A DNA stretch of 64,000 bases from Chaenocephalus aceratus (GCA_023974075.1 CM043800.1:40306208-40370207), one strand, 5' to 3'; shown: positions 1 to 11,945, counted from the first letter of the stretch. Notes: a model not told the origin generated them from the letters alone. Made by a program: numbers and translations.

Positions 1-1166
1 ACGGCCACGACCGCTGCCCCTCCTGCCTCGGCCACCTCTGGCGGTCAGTGGGGACGAAATTTGAGCATCTGAGGGAGGTTCTCACGGTAAACGCCTGCAT
101 GAGCTGTAGCTGCATGCCTCGGGTGCTCAAAGTGGCTAGAATCACTGAGGTGGAATGTCTGGCAGCAGCCAACAGACACCTCTCCTTGTCACATCCTCCT
201 CCAGATCAATTTGGCCGTTCCTGGCGACTTGGGGGAGCGATGGCTATGGGTGCTCCCCCCCAATAGAAGTACTAGAAACAGGCTGTCCTCTAAAGTGGAT
301 CGGCTAGCTGCCGATAGGGGCATGATGAAGTCGCCTCCTGGCCCTTCAGCTGGGCCCGGTGTAGGATCTGCTAGCGGGCCGCCTCCCCCCCCCCCTTTTG
401 GTTGACGCCCCTCCTTTGGTTGGCGCACCTCCTTCGGCTGACGCACCTCCTTCGGTTGACGCACCTCTGTAGGAGGACGCCTTGTTGCTGGTACAGACTC
501 GTTGCCAGGTTTGGCTGGCCCAGTCACCACTAACGGAGGCATGTAGGAGAGTCCTCCGTAGCGTACCAGTCGAGCCAGGGGAGCTGTTTGGGTCAGCTGC
601 CCCTAGAAGCACCAGGCAGCAGCTCTCGGGTCTTCGCAGACCTGTGCCCACTCCCAGCAGGCCCAGGGGCCGCTCTAGCAGCCGCTCTAGCAGCCGCTCT
701 AGCAGCCGCTCTAGCAGCCGCTCTAGCAGCCGCACTCAGCCGCCGCACTCAGCCACCGGATTACAGGAGTGGTCTGCAGAGGTCTTAGCGGCCCACTCAA
801 CCGCCTCCCAATGACTTTCGTGCCCCAGGTCGCCTGCCTTCCAGGCGGCCTCGTGTCCCAGAGCCTTACCGGCACCCCCCAAGGGGCTCCAGGGGCTGGG
901 CCCTGAAATCCAGGGGGCGGTCGTCGGCTGCTTTCCCAGCAGCAGCTCAGTTACTGGGCGGTCTGTACCCTTGGGTGGTTTTCACCTTAACCCAGGGGTA
1001 CGGACCGCAGCTCCGGCCCCTAGCCTTCGGCTGGGTCTAATTGACAGTCATCAGCAATCTGGCAGGGGCCCTAGCTCTGGCCCAAGAGTTGTCCGTCCTT
1101 CTGTTCAAGGACGCAATCGAGCCAGTAAGACCCTCTGCTTAGCCCAGGGGGTTCTACTTGGCGTAC
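1..1166 (+). mobile_element. DIRS1-like retrotransposon, 5' part (terminal repeat remnant, gag-like region, start of pol)
   Basis: Positions 35-58 carry the CCTCTGGCGGTCA terminal-repeat motif that recurs at 10785 and 11030. Next comes a GC-rich, frame-broken gag-like region holding four imperfect 18-bp repeats (about 403-470) and five to six copies of a 12-bp unit (about 670-737). From about 950 an interrupted frame reads WVVFTLTQGYG, then ELSVLLFKDAIEPV, then GFYLAY, which matches the segment just before the reverse transcriptase in fish DIRS1-like pol. The frame stops at an LTR-element insertion at 1166/1167 and resumes at 9262 with YFLVSKKFGGF, so the two pieces are one disrupted element. 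Several stops and frameshifts mean it is not functional. The element's left end lies outside the window. Confidence 0.8.
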
Positions 1167-2523
1167 TGAAGAAGAATTGAAGTAAAGTGTTATGGCAGAA
1201 AGTTTAATACAGCGTATTTCTGGTATATTCATTTTTAATGTCATCTAATATATGGGTATTAAAACTTGGATGGACAAGTCAAGTTTTTCCTCTTAATCAT
1301 AAAGAGGTTTTTTACATTGATGTTCTTATAATGATGTCCCATTTTTAGTAGAAGTACATTTAGCGCAAATGGTATTTTCTTCCACTTGACTTGTTAATAA
1401 TCAGGAGGTGGTTTTTTGGCTATTTTGTGAGTAGGTAATGATACAGGACAATCTGTGATCTCTGCTTTAAGTAAAATAATTACCCATTGATAAGTATGTT
1501 TCAGAGAGTCATTTTGGGCTTTCGAGGGCAGAACTCAGTAGATTGTCTGTAAGAGTTTTCTGTATAATTTGGAAGCTTAAATTAATAAGAGGAGGAAATA
1601 TGTCAAGTGCTGGATCTTCTCAAATATAACATACCTTGATTACAATTTCCAGATACTTGAAGAAGTCAGGAGACGATTGGGTCACACACAATTAGAGAGA
1701 CAATGGTCCTTCTGATTCTGGGTGAGCTGACTTCGGAGTGGAAGGGAAGTTCAGAGATGGCCTTAGGGTATGGGAACAGTTAAGCTTTGTTGGTTAGCTG
1801 GTCCTGAGGAGGTCATGAGATGATGACTGTTAAACCCCAACAAGTATGGCTTTCATAAAGAAAAACATGTGACATTGGTGTGGTGAGCTGGAGGATAAGA
1901 GGTGTGTGCGTCAAACATGCATAGGGAGGATGTGTGTTTTTATTGTAGTAGCTAGGTATAATTACTGCTCAAAACTATACCTGTACTTGTGTTTTATATT
2001 GATTTCTCTGTTTTATTCTTTCATAAATGTGAGGACTAAAATTGCTCCAAGCATTGTGGGGTGCGGTTTGCAGGACAGGAGACCAGATGGGGGAGGGGAG
2101 CAGAGAGGGAAGTCTGAAGAATGTGTGTGTGTGTGAATGCAACAGAATGAGACAACGAACACCAGATGTGGTTGTTTTGCTTCAAATTAAGACTGTTTCC
2201 GGATCATCTCGGCTGGCGCGCGTTAATTCGCTAAGACACGCCAGCTCCTCCTGTTTTGTTTTTGGCATGTAAGCCTTTGGTTCGTCCTCTTTTTCTCCTG
2301 CTGCCAAGACGAAGTAAGTAAGCTTTCCCAGCGGAAGGAACCAGGGCCGGGGTGATCCGGATTACTCCGTGATGTTGTGTTATTGTGTCTTTTGCCATTA
2401 AATCAGCATATTTGTTATTACTTTACCAATGGTTGCTGTGAATTCTTCCTCTGTTAATCTGACCCATTCACAAAACGAACACGCGGAGTCGAGGTGGGTT
2501 TTAAAACCACTCTGACTACAACA
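1167..2523 (+). repeat. 5' LTR of a nested, apparently non-coding LTR element
   Basis: This 1.36 kb block begins TGAAGAAG and ends CTACAACA. It is repeated almost base for base at 7901-9261; I could see only about 15 scattered differences plus a few short indels. It has canonical TG...CA ends and is preceded by GTAC (1163-1166), which recurs right after the other LTR (9262-9265). An ATTAAA polyadenylation-like signal lies near 2398. A primer-binding-site candidate starts just downstream at 2526. The match between copies implies a recent insertion. Confidence 0.93.
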
Positions 2524-5500
2524 AGTGGTGACAACGACGTGGGTGAAAAGGGTTTTTTAGAGGAAAACACGAGCAGCCAGCGGACGGAGGGAGAGGCCTG
2601 GAATAATCTATGACAACTAAAACCAGGATCCTAAAACTGAAAGGTAAAACGGACGCCTGTTTCTATCGAAGGTCTGTAAATTGGCTAAGCTAAATGTTAG
2701 AGTTGTCAAAGATATTTCCAAGTGTCATTTACGGTAAAGAATGCAATACATATTTTAGCATAGGTAGGTAACTTATAAGATAAATAAAGCAACGGTTAAA
2801 AGCTTCGTAGATTTTTCAGAATCATACGGCTAAACTCGTTAGCTACAAGTGAAGCAGCGAAGTAGTTTCAGTGTCAGGTATTGAGTCTCTGGTGACTGGA
2901 AGGTTATAAGAGTCCCTACGCCTAGTGGAGGTATCGAGTCCCCACAGGGTATACTTCCTGGGGGGGTCAAATGGTTGTATCGAGTCTCCATCCGTGACCA
3001 ATCTGAATAATGCTTTCCAGTGTCATAGGTCGCTGCAGTTGGTATTATATGTACAAAAATCCAAGAGTAGAAACGTCAACTTCAAAAGCCATTGAAATTA
3101 ACGGATTTCTCACTGTCTTCTTCTGTTAGGTTTAACGCCCATTCTGTTGAAAGAAATATCGCATCTTAAAAGCTGAACAGACAGCGTGGAGGATATATTT
3201 ATGTGCTTGTGGATAAATACAATATATTATTGAACATACAATAGCCTTAGTCAGATAAAGAAATACGAAGTCATTCTTGTTTCAAGAGAGCCCCCCTTCC
3301 CCTGGAATGCCTGTCCCATCTGGGGTGTCTGTGAGACTATAACCCCCCCCCCCCCTTCTTTTTCCTCTCTCCTGTTTGCTCTCTTCTCTGATGCCTGAAA
3401 CATGGCTGCTGAGCGGTGAATTTAAAGCAAGGACTGAAAGATCAACGAGTGATCTGAAGTTGGAGTGAATAACATTGCAAATTAATATATCAATGTGTTA
3501 TTTGAGGTGGTAGATATTTAAATAAATAAGAAACTATAATTTGTTGTTTTTAGCATAGTTTTTGTGGGATACAGTTACGTCACATTGTGGTTTTTATGAG
3601 AAGTTTTGAGAACTAATTGTTACTATTGCATTGCATTGTGAATTTCGTGGTATTTGTCATTAACTGAGAATTGTACTTAATTATATTTCAGAGGAACTTA
3701 ATTGCATACAGTAACGTTGAGGGAAAGTAAAAAGAGGTTTGCTGAGTATATGAAGTACATGCAGGTTAAGGTTCGATTCAAATTAAATATAATCGTGGAT
3801 TATTCCACCTAGATTAGGCATAGAAAGAGGAGAATTTGTTAAACATTAGATAACAAACTCACTGTAACACATATATATTGTAATGTTATTTAGGAGTTGT
3901 ATTGATCATACAACAGTGAAGTTCAGCTCTAAGTGTTATGAACTGGCCTTGGATGGTTACGTTTTTATTGAAGCCAGACTACAAGTCGTATGGTTTAATT
4001 TGTATTGAACTCAGTCTCCAAGCAGTGTGGTTTATTTGGCACAGTTCATTTTAAAGTCAGCCACCTCATGGCTAGATCTCATCTCTGAGAGTCCATTGTG
4101 TTAATGATTAAGAGGTCCTTTTGTTCTTCAGGCCACATGTTCAGGATGTTCAGCCTCCAAATTTATTTGACCCCATGAGGTCAAGAGTCATTCTGTTAGA
4201 CCACGATCTTGTGTAAGACAAATCATTGTTCTTTCGTCACATTTTGATTTACATAAGATTTCATTTTACTAAATCAATGTATCTATAAATGTTGTAGTTG
4301 GAGTTTGTTGTTTGCTAACATTTTTAGGAACGACATAGGCCTACTTTTGGGTCAAATTACATTACTGTGATCTGATTAGTGTGCTCTGCAACTTTACAAT
4401 TGTTGCTAGATAGCAAAAATAGTGGGATTTTTAAATACGGAGGGGTTTTTTCATAGTGTGTGGAATATGCGATGCTGGAAACATGTGGGTGTTGAAAAAC
4501 TTAGTTTGGGTAAATATGTCACAATGGATGAAACGATTATTAGAGGGAGTTTTTGTAATATCATTAGTAGACATTAATTGTGTTGTTTAGATGGCAGTTA
4601 ACTACTAAGACAAATAGTATGATTAGAAAGAGACAGAGTGGAAAGGGTTGGATTTATTTAACCTCAGTGTGCTAGAATTTCTATAAGTAATGCGTCCCGA
4701 GACCTGGACTCTCTCTCTCTGCCTGTCAGACGGCTAAGACCCCGACCCTCCAAGCAGACAGAAGACCTATCCCAACCAGGAGACTCCTCCTTCTCCATCG
4801 AACGGACAGAGAACCAGAGCTGAACCAACAACAACAATAAGAACTGCAGCCAGAACTATCTCCACCTGTGGCATCCAGAACCAAACAGCTTGCTGACAGG
4901 CGGAGATCTACTCTCATCAGTCCCTCAGGCAGGGCATGAAGTTCCAAGCTGAGCCACGAGATTTGGCACAAGAGCAAAGTGTGGGACATGAGAGCAGAAT
5001 CCGGCCTCCATAAAGCAGCAGAGAGACTGTAAAGGAGGAGATGAAATGCAAAGCAGTACAAATACCACGGCAAAATGGGGGCTGCAGATGGAGCTGGGCA
5101 GATGGCTGCCTCAAAGACTTACAGCGAATGGATTCAACAGCTGATGGATAAAGGGGGAGGTGTCAGAATCAGAGGAGATGGTCGGGCAGAATGTGAGGTG
5201 GCCGGGGTCGCGGCTTGAGATAAACCAGAGGAGAGGGGAAGGGAATCAACGGGAATGAGTGAGTTTACACATAAACACACTTATTATAAGCGCACATTTG
5301 AAGAACTTGAATTGACTTGATAAATAAGTGAAGAAAAAAGTTGTATTAACCATGAATTAATCAATTGATAAATTAAAAATAGCAATAAAGAGGAAACTAT
5401 TAAAGCAAAATCAGAATCATCCTAAAACACACTGAGGGATAAAGGGGGAGACATGACAGAGTAGAACCATATTCTTCAATCTTTTCATCATGTTAACAAA

Positions 5501-7900
5501 TCATTCTTCAAGAGAATTTGATTCACCTGTGAATAAAATACTGATCTCATTTATTACAATATTGATCACCATTAAAAGGGTAATTTTAGGAACCACTCTA
5601 TAAGACAAATCTTTATTTGGATGGATAAGGTTAAAGGGAGAGCTGGTGCCAAGCCAAATATAGTATTCCAATCTATAAAGTATTGATTTCACCATTGTGC
5701 CATAGTTATTACCATAGGAAATCCTTGAAAAAGTAGGGAGTAATTGTCGCATGTTCGGACACCCAGGGTTCCACACACTGCTAAAGAGTTTAACATTGTT
5801 TTTTAAGTAGACCAGAATTGAAGATAAATGCGTATAATGACCTATGAAAAGCTACACAGGTCCTAGTAATGGTTTGACTCAAGATAATAATTATATGCAC
5901 AAGTTTCTGAATTTTATCTATTAGACATGTTAATATAGATTAGGTGTTAATGAACTGCAGTAGTAGTACAATAAGGAAGTGACATTTTTTGGCTAACACT
6001 TTTCAGGGAATGTGGGAAACAGCTGTTCCAATGAAAAGTTAGAGATATCTTGAACATTATAGTTGTAATTGTGAATTAATAAATGATGGCGCTCCATGTA
6101 TGACAGATTTTTGTAGACAAAGGATACTGGCCTATGCTGAAATATCAAAGTCTCTGCAGAGCACGACACATGGCCAAAAAGACTGAGACCAACTGACCTT
6201 TGACCCTGACCGACAGTGTAACTTGAGAAGGCACTGTCAATGACTGACTCTGGGGTGAACCTGACCAAACCTGACCTTAAAACCTGACAGTGTGAGTGTG
6301 AGTGAGTGTGTGTGTGTCTGCATCTGATCAGTGCAACTGCATGATTTAAAACAATGACTAATCAAGCATGCTTTTGGACTAACACATTATTCTGGGGCTC
6401 TGTGGGCAACGAGAGGTTTCCTACAATTCCACAGAAATTGGAAAACCGTACATATGACCCCTTTCTAATCTACTTGATATTTTACTCCCACAGGCAGTGG
6501 CAGTTTGCAGAATGTGAAACTCAAACTAAAACATGAAGATTCTGTTTCTTTTAGGACTGAATGAGGGAGAGAAACACTTCATTTCACTGAAGTGTTTACT
6601 GTGGAAATGATGGATGTACATTTGTGAATAATGTTTGGTATTTTCTTATAATCCATTATTACCTGAAGGTTTTCTTCCCATACAGGATTTTGGTTACACA
6701 TGAGTTCATGTGTAAACAAGGGGGAGTGTAAACTTCACAATGTACATTTTTCATTTAGGGACTGAAAGGAACCTGCTGCCCCAACTCGATTGTTCAATCT
6801 GACCATTGATTGACAGTTTTAGAATTGACCTGCTCCATATCTGGGGATAAGATACTGTTTGATGAATGTTGACATGTCTCTAATATTGATTGAGTTATAA
6901 CAGGTAACACAGATGCAGAATCAGTGGCCAAGGGGCTACTGTGAGAGATGTAATTCCAGAATGGAATACTGAAGAAGTTGACCTGTGAGTAATGTTTCAA
7001 CTAATGTTTCAACAGGTATTAAAGTAACTGAGGTTTGAAATGTAGAAAGAACATATTACAGTTAAAGCTAAAACATAGTAATGTAATGAGACATAATTTA
7101 ATTTAGACAACATCATGTAATTAGCCTGGCAAAGAAGTAAAAGCCATAGACTTTATTGTTTAGCTCATTATGGGGATATACATTTCATTTAAATTCATAA
7201 TAGAAAGACATTTGGTGACAGTTTGTTGGAATTCTGTATTTATACGCAGTGGGGGATCAAAAAGCTGAGGGCCCAGGAGCCCTGAGCGTAGGCTTGAGGG
7301 ATTTGTATCAGATTTCTCCACACAGGTTGCTGGCGCCAAAAGGGGGACCCAGGAGGCCGACACAGCGGAGTTCGTCTGGCTGAAGGTCATCAGGACAAAG
7401 TGGCTCAACCCCAGGCTCTCCGGCCCGACCGAGTGACCCAGCGGATCTCTCATGCCGTCCGCGTAGGAGGAAAGGGGGACAGCTCGTACCACGAGAGCCA
7501 GTGTGCGGCGGGGAAATCACCTGCTAGGACCGGGGACGACATCAGGGCGGACGTGGCCCTCGCAGAGGAGGACTACTCGGAAGCAGCCATCAGTGGACTG
7601 GAGGAGCAGGATCCTGAGGACAGCCCTACAGCAGACTACTCGGAAGCGGCTGTCAGCGGGTTGTGGGACTTGTCGAGGACCACACAAGGAGACTGCTAGC
7701 ACTCAGGTTGCCCTCTCATGGTTCCTTCACTGCCATGGAAAGTGGTGTTCTGTTCCCAAAGATTTCAAGTACTTTTGGTCTCAGTTTCTGATAGATTTAT
7801 ACAATGTTGAGACGGACACAGTAGAAAAGAGTGACAGGGGATATGTGTCAAAATGCCTTGTGTAAGTTTATCTCTGGAGAAAGAGATAAAAAGGGGGAAT
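2524..7900 (+). mobile_element. Internal region of the LTR element: no recognisable gag, pol or env
   Basis: Two bases after the LTR lies a primer-binding-site candidate, TGGTGACAACGACGTGGG (2526-2543). The region ends in a polypurine tract, ATAAAAAGGGGGAAT (about 7887-7900), directly before the 3' LTR. In 5.4 kb I find no zinc knuckle, protease, reverse transcriptase, RNase H or integrase motif in any frame, and open frames are short. Three more purine tracts like the terminal one occur at about 5147, 5438 and 6714. The pattern fits a large non-autonomous derivative (LARD-like) that uses enzymes supplied by another element. The host family is not identified; the 4-bp target duplication suits a retrovirus-like integrase. 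Confidence 0.75.
7400..7699 (+). CDS. Small hypothetical ORF in the LTR element, with an internal peptide repeat
   Basis: This 99-codon open frame sits about 200 bp before the 3' LTR. I do not recognise the product. It is hydrophilic and acidic in its second half, where a segment is duplicated: EDYSEAAISGLEEQDPED is followed by ADYSEAAVSGL. There is no signal peptide or membrane segment. It is the longest plus-strand frame of the element interior, which otherwise has only short frames, so it may be a residual accessory or envelope-region frame or simply chance. The internal duplication argues for some coding history but does not prove it. Confidence 0.25.
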   Translation: MAQPQALRPDRVTQRISHAVRVGGKGDSSYHESQCAAGKSPARTGDDIRADVALAEEDYSEAAISGLEEQDPEDSPTADYSEAAVSGLWDLSRTTQGDC

Positions 7901-9261
7901 TGAAGAATTGAAGTAAAGTGTTATGGCAGAAAGTTTAATACAGCGTATTTCTGGTATATTCATTTTTAATGTCATCTAATATATGGGTATTAAAACTTGG
8001 ATGGACAAGTCAAGTTTTTCCTCTTAATCATAAAGAGGTTTTTTACATTGATGTTCTTATAATGATGTCCCATTTTTAGTAGAAGTACATTTAGCGCAAA
8101 TGGTATTTTCTTCCACTTGACTTGTTAATAATCAGGAGGTGGTTTTTTGGCTATTTTGTGAGTAGGTAATGATACAGGACAATCTGTGATCTCTGCTTTA
8201 AGTAAAATAATTACCCATTGATAAGTATGTTTCAGAGAGTCATTTTGGGCTTTCGAGGGCAGAACTCAGTAGATTGTCTGTAAGAGTTTTCTGTATAATT
8301 TGGAAGCTTAAATTAATAAGAGGAGGAAATATGTCAAGTGCTGGATCTTCTCAAATATAACATACCTTGATTACAATTTCCAGATACTTGAAGAAGTCAG
8401 GAGACGATTGGGTCACACACAATTAGAGAGACAATGGTCCTTCTGATTCTGGGTGAGCTGACTTCGGAGTGGAAGGGAAGTTCAGAGATGGCCTTAGGGT
8501 ATGGGAACAGTTAAGCTTTGTTGGTTAGCTGGTCCTGAGGAGCTCATGAGATGATGACTGTTAAACCCCAACAAGTATGGCTTTCATAAAGAAAAACATG
8601 TGACATTGGTGTGGTGAGCTGGAGGATAAGAGGTGTGTGCGTCAAACATGCATAGGGAGGATGTGTGTTTTTATTGTAGTAGCTAGGTATAATTACTGCT
8701 CAAAACTATACCTGTACTTGTGTTTTATATTGATTTCTCTGTTTTATTCTTTCTTAAATGTGAGGACTAAAATTGCTCCAAGCATTGTGGGGTGCGGTTT
8801 GCAGGACAGGAGACCAGATGGGGGAGGGGAGCAGAGAGGGAATTCTGAATAATGTGTGTGTGTAAAAGCAACAGAATGAGACAACGAACACCAGATGTGG
8901 TTGTTTTGCTTCAAACTAAGACTGTTTCCGGATCATCTCGGCTGGCGCGCGTTGATTCGCTAAGACACGCCAGCTCCTCCTGTTTTGTTTTTGGCATGTA
9001 AGCCTGTTCTGCCTTTAGTTCGTCTTCTTTTTCTCCTGCTGCCAAGACGAAGTAAGTAAGCTTTCCCAGCGGGAGGAACCAGGGCCGGGGTAATCCGGAT
9101 TACTCCGTGATGTTGTGTTATTGTGTCTTTTGCCATTAAATCAGCATATTTGTTATAACCTTACCAATGGTTGCTGTGAATTCTTCCTCTGTTAATCTGA
9201 CCCATTCACAAAATGAACACGCGGAGTCGAGGTGGGTTTTAAAACCACTCTGACTACAACA
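7901..9261 (+). repeat. 3' LTR of the nested LTR element
   Basis: Second copy of the 1.36 kb LTR, beginning TGAAGAATTG directly after the polypurine tract and ending CTACAACA at 9261. Differences from the left copy include a 3-nt shorter GAA run at the start, an extra TTCTGCCT-like insertion near 9005, and single-base changes clustered in the last 450 bp. The flanking GTAC at 9262-9265 matches 1163-1166 as the target-site duplication. Confidence 0.93.
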
Positions 9262-11082
9262 GTACTTTCTCGTGAGCAAGAAATTCGGCGGATTTCGCCC
9301 GATCTTGGACCTCAGAGGAATCAATAGATACCTGAAGATGCTGCCATTCTATATGCTGACCACTGCACATGCACAGGTGGAGTGGTTCTCAACCGTGGAC
9401 TTGAGGGATGCCTACTTCCACGGGGGCTGGGCAAGATGGTGCCTTATATTCAGTTCCTCCGGCCCTTGGGCAGACTGGCGGCTGCCTCGGCCGCTGGGCC
9501 CTTATGCCCGCTGTCGTTGCGCCCCATGCAGATGTGGCTGAACAGCCTTCACTTGGACGCCAAGTGGCACAGGCACAGGGAAGTCAGGGTGTCGCAGCAT
9601 TGCCTCCACTCTCTGTCAGGCTGGAGGGGCAGGGCCTATCTCCTGATGGGCGTGCCCATGGGCGCTATCCCATCCCGCCAGGAGACCATCACTATAGGTG
9701 CATGTCTCTCAGGGTGGGGTGCAGTGCGGCAGGGCAGGACCGTTCAGGGTCAGCGGTCTGCCCAGGAGGGTGCGCGCCAGGTCAACGTGCTAGAGCTTCG
9801 GGCTGTGCAGCTTGCACTCACGCACTTTCTACCCCAACTGGGGGACAAGAATGTGCGTGTTCCTTGGCGACAGCATGTACGTTGTTGCTTAGACAACAGT
9901 CCCTTCTAGATAGTGGACGTTCTCACTCCACTCTGAATTTATGTGGCTGCTATTTCTGCCCGACATGGTCGGGTCGACGGTGCCACGGCGGGGTGCCACA
10001 GGTCGGTGTCCCTCTTAATGAGAGGGGCTTTACGGCAGCGTCCCCCTAGCACCCCGAGGGCTCCGGCTCGGGACCTGCCCCTGCTGCCCTATCATCTCCT
10101 CCCTTCGAGCCCCTGGCCCAGGTGGGGCTTAGGTGGCTGCCCACGAAGGCAGCATTTCTGCTTGCCATAGCCTCAGGGAAGCAAGTTGGGGAGCTACATG
10201 TCCTCTCCATAAACGATACATGCCCGAGGTGGGACTCTCAGGCGTTGCCCTTTGGGCAAATGTGTCATTCCTGCCCGGGGCCTTCCACAAACCCACTTCA
10301 ATCAGCCTGCCCAGCTGGCACGCTTTGACATTCAGGAGTACGGCCCTGGGGGTGCCCAAAGGGCGTATATCAAGGCTACTGCCTGTATACGGCAGTAGGA
10401 GCAACTCTTGATTTTGCCCTGGCGGCACTAAAGGAGGTTATGCCCTCTAACCAGTGGCTGCCCCACTGGGTTGTCGATACCATCTCACAGGCTTACGGGG
10501 CCAGTGGCCGCCCCCTGCCATCGGGCTGAGATGCCACTCTACAAGGAGCATCTCAACATCTTGGGCTGCCCTGAGGGTGGTGCCCCTGGAGACCATCTGC
10601 GCCGCGGTGTCGTGGGCGTCTTCTGGCATATTCTCCAGTTGTCATCAGGTCAATGTCGCCACACCCCATTCTTTGGGCGTGGTCCTTTTGCCGAGCTCCG
10701 CTGCTTCCAGTGGTGAGCAAGGGCTTGGATTCTTCATGACATTGTTGGTATAAGTCATCCAGTGCTTAAAGCACCGCCTCTGGCGGTCAGTAGGGACGAA
10801 ATAGAACGATAGTTACGGCTGTAACTACGGTTCTATGAGTCCCGGATGACCGCCAGAGTTTCCTGTCACTCAGAATTCTTGTGTGCTCGCGAGAAGATTC
10901 TGGGAACAGATCCTCTGACGACACCGGCTGATATAGCCGGTGTCACGTCGGTCACAGGTGACTTTGTTGTTATTGGTACTCGAGCTGCGCATGCGCGCGA
11001 TGGACATATCCAGTGCTTAAAGCACCGCCTCTGGCGGTCATCCGGGACTCATAGAACCGTAGTTACAGTCGTAACTATCGTT
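9262..11082 (+). mobile_element. DIRS1-like retrotransposon, 3' part (RT, RNase H, tyrosine recombinase, terminal inverted structure)
   Basis: Pol resumes with FRPILDLRGINRYLK and STVDLRDAYFH, conserved reverse transcriptase blocks of DIRS1-like elements. The following part, including the catalytic aspartate box, is deleted. RNase H remains recognisable (LSGWGAV at about 9700, NVLELRAVQLALTHF at about 9783). A tyrosine recombinase follows: LRWLPTKAAFLLAIASGK (about 10125), then CHSTRSISTSWAAL (about 10533) and VNVATPHSLGVVLLPSS near its end. The residue at the usual catalytic tyrosine position reads His in this frame. From 10759 to 11082 lie the DIRS end structures: the CAGTGCTTAAAGCACC motif twice, and inverted copies at about 10807-10857 and 11026-11082. 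Frames are broken, so this copy is inactive. Confidence 0.88.
10759..11082. repeat. DIRS terminal repeat and internal complementary region
   Basis: CAGTGCTTAAAGCACCGCC occurs at about 10760 and 11010. The stretch 10807-10857 is the reverse complement of 11026-11082 with few mismatches. The last bases, GTAACTATCGTT, are where the element joins ERV-derived sequence. This is the known DIRS arrangement used to regenerate ends through a circular intermediate. No target duplication is expected for this class. Confidence 0.8.
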
Positions 11083-11279
11083 ATGTCTGCATCTGGGAAG
11101 GGAATGTCCGTCAGGTCTGTCCTTGGTAAACACTCTGTTCTCAGTTTCTGCGATACAGTCATGTGGCTCCCCATCTATCTCTACTGGCAGTAGTGTAGCT
11201 GAATTTAAAGCAGTACATCTCTCGATAGTAAGATTTGGTTGTGATAACAACGTAGCCATGCATACTAAATGTCTAGCTG

Positions 11280-11282
<3 letters not shown>
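11083..11282 (-). pseudogene. ERV pol fragment (RT-RNase H connection), third copy
   Basis: This 200-bp stretch is nearly the same as 23517-23690 and 28110-28322. Read on the minus strand it corresponds to the segment just upstream of RNase H in the class I-like ERV at 17841-28322. The DIRS element is inserted into it at its left edge. There are no LTRs or other viral genes next to it, so it is an isolated scrap carried by the duplicated segment that reappears at 28.1-29.7 kb. Confidence 0.75.

Positions 11283-11317
<35 letters not shown>
11283..11317. repeat. (TA)n microsatellite
   Basis: An uninterrupted run of about 17 TA units directly follows GGTGA. The same point in copy B (28315) has only ATATATA, so the run expanded after duplication or shrank in the other copy. 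Confidence 0.95.
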
Positions 11318-11318
<1 letters not shown>

Positions 11319-11429
11319 CTTCTGAACACATCTAAAACCTGTTAAATAGCAATAACTAACTCTTAACTTGATGAATCCACAACACGTAGAGCTTAAAGTA
11401 TTTTTATTTTTTAAATTATTTTTATACTT

Positions 11430-11945
11430 TATACAAAGCTTATTTGTATAGGAATGTCACTGGTGTTACGTGTTACCAGGAAGAAGAGTAACACCAGTGA
11501 CAATTTGGAGAAAACACTACCATTTTAACAAAATGGCTGCAATGTGTCAGACCAAATATGGCTTCAGTCAATATCAAAATCGTTTAACTCTTCAATACAA
11601 TACATGTTCCCATTCAAATGTTCACCCCTAGGGCTATGCCATGAGTAACACTAATGACAGACTTGAAAGACGCATGTACTTGAAGATAAAATGACACCTT
11701 TAACAAACAAAGTAAGAAGTATCTGACTTTCCTCATGTCTTTGTCCACTGCACTGCCTCAAATGATCTCTTGTTACAGGAGGCACTTCAGAGACAGTACA
11801 TCATTTCAAAATAAAAGCGTTTTGTGCAGCAGTAACACCAATGACGTAATTTTGGGTGACTGACATTTATTTGATATTATTAATAATAATTTGCGTTTTT
11901 TTTTTACCATTTCAGTGTTATATTTAATGCTTGTAATGTTATGTA
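11430..11945. repeat. Duplicated segment, copy A, with recurring GTAACACCAGTGAC motif
   Basis: Nearly identical to about 29108-29625. It contains the 14-mer GTAACACYARTGAC or its reverse complement at 11456, 11488, 11645 and 11832. The first two face each other as a hairpin with 14-bp arms and an 18-bp loop. No coding frame is recognisable. The copy continues at about 12848-12906 after a transposon insertion. Confidence 0.85.

Noticed and set aside
346..735. Leu/Glu/Arg-repeat frames at the left end
   Set aside because: Generated by the 12-bp and 18-bp repeats of the DIRS gag-like region.
4726..5073. 115-codon minus-strand frame in the LTR element interior
   Set aside because: No similarity recognised; overlaps other frames and lies antisense to the element.
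5501..6268. Two minus-strand 91-codon frames as genes
   Set aside because: No domain, no conserved motif, AT-rich sequence inside the LTR element.
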